This document shows positions 60,811 to 64,000 of a DNA stretch of 64,000 nucleotides, one piece after another. The position numbers and the translations under genes are program-made. The notes under the pieces are model-generated. The model saw only the letters and a program-made list of their open reading frames with translations, was not told the origin of the DNA and ran no database searches. Numbering within the stretch: the stretch's first letter is position 1; each line of letters opens with the position of its first letter. Source of the DNA: an uncultured Clostridium sp. (GTDB lineage Bacteria; Bacillota; Clostridia; Lachnospirales; Lachnospiraceae); contig CAMYAO010000009.1 of assembly GCA_947253885.1 (NCBI GenBank), positions 1-64,000 on the forward strand, given 5' to 3'.

Positions 60811-61653
60811 ATGGCAATACAACTTATTATTGATTCTGCATCAGATATGTTGCCGGAAGAAGCAGAGCAATTGGGGATGATACATGTCCCGCTTACGGTT
60901 TGCTTTTCTGATCGGGAATATCAGGACGGTGTTGAGATCTCCCATATGGAATTTTATAGAAAATTAGAGCAGATGGGGGGAGCGATACCGAGTACATCGC
61001 AGGTTTCGCCGGCAGTATTTCAGTCTGTGATAGAGAAAGTGCTGCAACAGGGAGATGTACCGCTGCTGATTACAATTTCTTCCGGCTTGTCCGGGACTTT
61101 TCAGTCGGCGCGAATAGCGGCAGATAGTTTTGAAGAAGCCGTGTATGTGATCGACAGTGAAAATGGATGTCACGGAGAACGTATCCTGATATTAAGAGCT
61201 TTGGAACTGATACAACAGGGATTATCGATCGAAGAGATCGTAGAGACTCTGGAGAAAGAGAAAAAGAAGATTCGATTATTTATTCTGATGGATACGCTAG
61301 AGTACATTAAAACAGGAGGAAGAATCAATCATGCAATTGCGATTGCCGGAAATTTATTGTCTATTAAACCGGTAGTACAGGTGGTAGACGGGAAAGTGGA
61401 ACTGGTGGGAAAAGCCAGAGGAAAGAAGAAGGGAAATAAGTTGCTTCGAGAGTGTATTACAAGTGTGGATTACAATAAGCCGCTTGCATTTGCATATTCA
61501 GGTACGAATAAGGAGAATCTAAGAGAGTTTTTGGATAGCTATCCGGAGGTATGGCCGTCTGATAAGGGGAATCCTTTAATTGCTTCGGTGGGAGCGGTAG
61601 TCGGGTCTCATATCGGACCGGGTGCAATATCGATTGCTTATTTTGAAAATTAA
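60811..61653 (+). CDS. DegV family fatty-acid-binding protein
   Basis: 280 residues: IQLIIDSASDMLPEEA (first DxxSD motif), GGAIPSTSQVSPAVF (lipid head-group contact), TISSGLSGTFQSARIAAD, LEYIKTGGRINHAIAIAGNLLSIKPVV and SHIGPGAISIAY. FakB-like proteins present bound fatty acids to FakA kinase; no fakA is nearby. Start behind AAAGGAC. Confidence 0.93.
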   Translation: MAIQLIIDSASDMLPEEAEQLGMIHVPLTVCFSDREYQDGVEISHMEFYRKLEQMGGAIPSTSQVSPAVFQSVIEKVLQQGDVPLLITISSGLSGTFQSARIAADSFEEAVYVIDSENGCHGERILILRALELIQQGLSIEEIVETLEKEKKKIRLFILMDTLEYIKTGGRINHAIAIAGNLLSIKPVVQVVDGKVELVGKARGKKKGNKLLRECITSVDYNKPLAFAYSGTNKENLREFLDSYPEVWPSDKGNPLIASVGAVVGSHIGPGAISIAYFEN

Positions 61654-61656
61654 ATA

Positions 61657-61702
61657 AAGAAAGGGTTTTTTCATAAAATTTCTTATGAAAAAACCCTTTC
61701 TT
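61657..61702. terminator. Bidirectional terminator between degV and secreted SH3 gene
   Basis: A 20-bp perfect stem (61657-61676 with 61683-61702) with a 6-nt loop, A-rich on one side and T-rich on the other, serving both convergent genes. Confidence 0.9.
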
Positions 61703-61703
61703 G

Positions 61704-62411
61704 TTACCAGGTAACGGCGATATCCAGTTGTCTTTTATTGTAGTAGGCAAAGGTGCCGGTATCCACTACTATCCCCATGCCCCGGGATGTTTTGACGTGA
61801 GTACCGAACGGGCAGATTCTGAGATTGGCGGCAACCATTACATAGTCACCGAACATTTTCACTCCATCTGCCCGAACCCAATATTTGCCTTTGTAACCTC
61901 TTGCAAGCATATTTTTGACGATTCGGGACATTCTCAGATTATAATAGGACTCTTTTCCACTGGGACCGTAAATTACACCGGCTCTTTTGGAAAGCTTTCG
62001 TCCGTGATAGCGATATAAGGAGTCTTTGTGTCCGGTAGTTGATTTTTTAGAAGGTCTGTGACGTTTTCCGTTTTCTGTCAGATATTTTTTACAGACATAT
62101 GCTGTGGAATGTTTGTATGAAAAGGCGATCCAGTTGGAAGCAGTTTTCTTTTTGATCCGAATACTGTCTTTTTGCATCAATACGCCTACAACGAAGGAAC
62201 GGGCAGAAGGCTTTTGATAGACATAGACGGCAGAACTTTTTACCGTTGCATAGGTGACAGTCTTTTTTTTTCGATATTTTTTTAGAATATTCTTCTTTCG
62301 TTGGACAGAAGGAGCAGTTATATCGGCAGATTTTGCATATGCAGAAAGCGGTGCACTGAACAGTATGCCGACAGATAAAAAAACCGTGATAAGGAATCTT
62401 GTATATTTCAT
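61704..62411 (-). CDS. Secreted SH3b / 3D-like domain protein
   Basis: 235 residues. Signal peptide (MKYTRFLITVFLSVGILFSAPLSAYA); a basic SH3b-like domain (about 60-110, AVYVYQKPSARSFVVGVLMQKDSIRIKKK...YVCKKYL); a Lys/Arg-rich linker; and a C-terminal domain with YWVRADGVKMFGDYVMVAANL...TSRGMGIVVDTGTF, resembling 3D/RlpA-type barrels of wall-active proteins. ATG 62411 lies behind GGGGGAA; a TTG at 62441 would add ten residues before the signal and is less likely. Confidence 0.8.
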   Translation of the reverse strand: MKYTRFLITVFLSVGILFSAPLSAYAKSADITAPSVQRKKNILKKYRKKKTVTYATVKSSAVYVYQKPSARSFVVGVLMQKDSIRIKKKTASNWIAFSYKHSTAYVCKKYLTENGKRHRPSKKSTTGHKDSLYRYHGRKLSKRAGVIYGPSGKESYYNLRMSRIVKNMLARGYKGKYWVRADGVKMFGDYVMVAANLRICPFGTHVKTSRGMGIVVDTGTFAYYNKRQLDIAVTW

Positions 62412-62600
62412 AATGGATATTTCCCCCAAAAAAAGTTTCAAAAATATTATGTAAATGTTACATAAATATTACAAACGGATTGATTATAATATAAAACTAT
62501 AGTGTAAGTCAAGGATTCCTTTTTTTAGGAATAGAAAATATAATGCAGAATAGATCAGAAACATGGTACAATTGTAATATTGAAAGAAGGAGAATTTGAC

Positions 62601-63167
62601 ATGAAAGAATATCGTATGAATATCGGCGGAGTGGAGCGTTGTCTTCCGCTGTTTCCAATTAGCGAAGATACGGCGATTGCCGGTTTTTTAGTAATAGGAG
62701 ATACTGATCTGATCGCAAAAACAGCTCCGTTATTGGCAGAAAAGATCGGAAAAGTCGATATGATCATGACCGCAGAAGCAAAAGGAATTCCGATTGCTTA
62801 TGAAGTGAGCAAAGTGCTGGGAATGAAAGAGTTTATTGTGGCACGAAAGGGTTTGAAAAATTATATGAGAGATCCGATTTCCGTTACAGTACAGTCGATT
62901 ACGACAAAGGGAGAGCAGACCCTTTATTTAGGCGGAGATGAGGTGGAAAAGATAAAAGGCAGGAATATTTGTCTACTGGATGATGTGATCTCGACAGGAG
63001 AGTCACTCCGTTCCTTGGGAGAATTGGCAAAGGCGGCGGGAGCTACCGTTGTAAAGCAGGCAGCGATTTTGGCAGAAGGAGAAGCGGCAGAAAGAAAGGA
63101 TATTATATTTTTAGAGAAATTACCGCTATTTAAAAAGAATAGTGACGGGGAGTACGAGGAGATATAG
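62601..63167 (+). CDS. Purine phosphoribosyltransferase family protein
   Basis: 188 residues of type I PRTase fold: MTAEAKGIPIAYEVSKVLGM, EFIVARKGLKNYM (APRT-like) and the PRPP loop CLLDDVISTGESL. Adenine or xanthine may be the base; the sequence does not decide. ATG 62601 lies behind AGAAGGAG. A TACAAT -10 is seen near 62569. The LysR gene follows 20 nt on. Confidence 0.85.
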   Translation: MKEYRMNIGGVERCLPLFPISEDTAIAGFLVIGDTDLIAKTAPLLAEKIGKVDMIMTAEAKGIPIAYEVSKVLGMKEFIVARKGLKNYMRDPISVTVQSITTKGEQTLYLGGDEVEKIKGRNICLLDDVISTGESLRSLGELAKAAGATVVKQAAILAEGEAAERKDIIFLEKLPLFKKNSDGEYEEI

Positions 63168-63187
63168 AAAATCAGGGGAGGTATGGA

Positions 63188-64000
63188 ATGACCATTAACC
63201 AATTAATTAATTTTTTGGAAATCACAAGGCAGGGAAGCTTTACAAAGGCGGCACAGAAGATGCATATCAGTCAACCTGCCATTTCAAAATGTATTCAACA
63301 GTTGGAAAAGGATCTGGATGCCACTCTGTTTGATCGAAGCAGTCGCAAAATAAAACTCACACCGGAAGGAAAGATTCTGCATGAACGCGGACAGGTTGCT
63401 ATGCGTATTATCAGTGATCAGATGTCCTTTTTATATGACAGCGTACAGTCCAATAAAGGGCGTATTGTAATGGGAGTTCCGCCGGTAATGGGAACTGCTT
63501 GTTTTACCTCTATCATTCCTCAATTCCGGAGTTTATTTCCGAATATTGATATTACACTGGTAGAGGAAGGTGCAAATCATATCTTAACCAAGATAATGAA
63601 CGGTGAGATCGATGTGGGAGCGGTTATGCTTCCGATAGAGGATGCGGATGTCCATGTGATACCGTTCTTAACTTCTGAAAATGTATTGCTGGTACATAAA
63701 AGTCATCCGTTTGCCAATCGGGAGACGGTCTGTTTTGCAGAATTGGCAAATGAACAGTTTATTTCTCTCGACAGTTCCTACATGCTTCCGAATCGAATGA
63801 AAAATATTTTTTTGAATTTGGGAATTCAACCGAATATAAAAATGGAATCGACACAGTGGGATTTTATTGCGGAGATGGTAGCAGGAAATCAGGGAGTCGG
63901 AATCTTACCGAGACCTATTTTAAAACGGTTCAAGAACGATGATCTGCGCTATATCCGTTTAGTAGAGCCGAATTTTCCATGGATTGTAGCAATTGTGGTA
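63188..64000 (+). CDS. LysR-family transcriptional regulator (3' end outside window)
   Basis: 271 codons before the window ends with no stop. Seen: N-terminal winged helix (INQLINFLEITRQGSFTKAAQKMHISQPAISKCIQQLEKDLDATLFDR) and a substrate-binding domain (GRIVMGVPPVMGTACFTSIIPQF...LVHKSHPFANRETV...VAGNQGVGILPRP). Ligand unknown. Start behind GGGGAGGT. Confidence 0.93.
   Translation, partial: MTINQLINFLEITRQGSFTKAAQKMHISQPAISKCIQQLEKDLDATLFDRSSRKIKLTPEGKILHERGQVAMRIISDQMSFLYDSVQSNKGRIVMGVPPVMGTACFTSIIPQFRSLFPNIDITLVEEGANHILTKIMNGEIDVGAVMLPIEDADVHVIPFLTSENVLLVHKSHPFANRETVCFAELANEQFISLDSSYMLPNRMKNIFLNLGIQPNIKMESTQWDFIAEMVAGNQGVGILPRPILKRFKNDDLRYIRLVEPNFPWIVAIVV

Overview
The window looks like chromosome from a low-GC, anaerobic, Gram-positive bacterium of the class Clostridia, most likely a Lachnospiraceae-type gut or oral commensal. 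Supporting signs are strong AGGAGG ribosome sites, TTGACA/TATAAT promoters, sortase-anchored surface proteins, an EcfA1-EcfA2-EcfT-truA-rplM-rpsI block, DUF1848 and B12-binding radical-SAM genes, a sigma-54 enhancer-dependent operon, LrgAB and DegV. I cannot name the genus from the sequence alone. I saw no rRNA, tRNA or CRISPR array.

Layout. (1) 1-8160: a sortase-dependent pilus operon: backbone pilin, two class C sortases, a minor pilin with a non-canonical sorting signal, and a von Willebrand A tip adhesin. (2) 8160-9500: decayed genes, namely a small frameshifted gene and the C-terminal part of a second adhesin broken by two frameshifts. (3) 9.6-23.1 kb: mostly housekeeping: dihydrouridine synthase, radical SAM, endonuclease III, an exonuclease, an AIR-synthase/Lrp/aminotransferase/trmL set, the ECF energizing module, truA, a penicillin-binding carboxypeptidase, and rplM-rpsI with their own strong promoter and a structured leader of about 234 nt. 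(4) 23.1-27.5 kb: a degenerate integrated element with a truncated HsdS-like protein, a compact type I toxin/RNA-antitoxin cassette, an integrase lacking its catalytic core, a DUF4236-TM2 protein, a CI/LexA-like repressor, and a truncated Xre gene abutting an IS256 remnant.

(5) 27.5-36 kb: GNAT, glyoxalase-fold, DUF1848, BrnQ, lactate/hydroxyacid dehydrogenase, SGNH hydrolase, nitroreductase, and an AraC regulator divergent from lrgAB. (6) 36-37.8 kb: tarI-tarJ for CDP-ribitol. (7) 37.8-40.8 kb: the most interesting locus, a three-gene set of a solute-binding-like protein with no signal peptide, a cysteine-rich HypB-like GTPase and an ABC ATPase with no permease, preceded by a perfect 16-bp palindrome. 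This suggests a cytoplasmic cofactor or metal-handling system. (8) 41.2-46.4 kb: a 1710-residue Cna-B repeat adhesin. (9) 46.5-51.1 kb: a sigma-54 activator divergent from a -24/-12 promoter that serves a CitMHS transporter, AtuA and an AtuA-like small protein. (10) 51.2-52.2 kb: an IS200/IS605 element fused to the tail of an AraC gene, then a Sel1-repeat protein. (11) 52.5-64 kb: a YjbR-MGMT fusion, class I aldolase, GltS-type symporter, CobW-type GTPase, two lysine-rich secreted proteins, a short-chain fatty acid transporter, DegV, a phosphoribosyltransferase, and a LysR regulator cut by the window end.

Two themes recur. One is a large investment in isopeptide-type sortase substrates, including decayed ones. 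The other is a patch of element remnants, several of whose junctions can be read to within a few bases.
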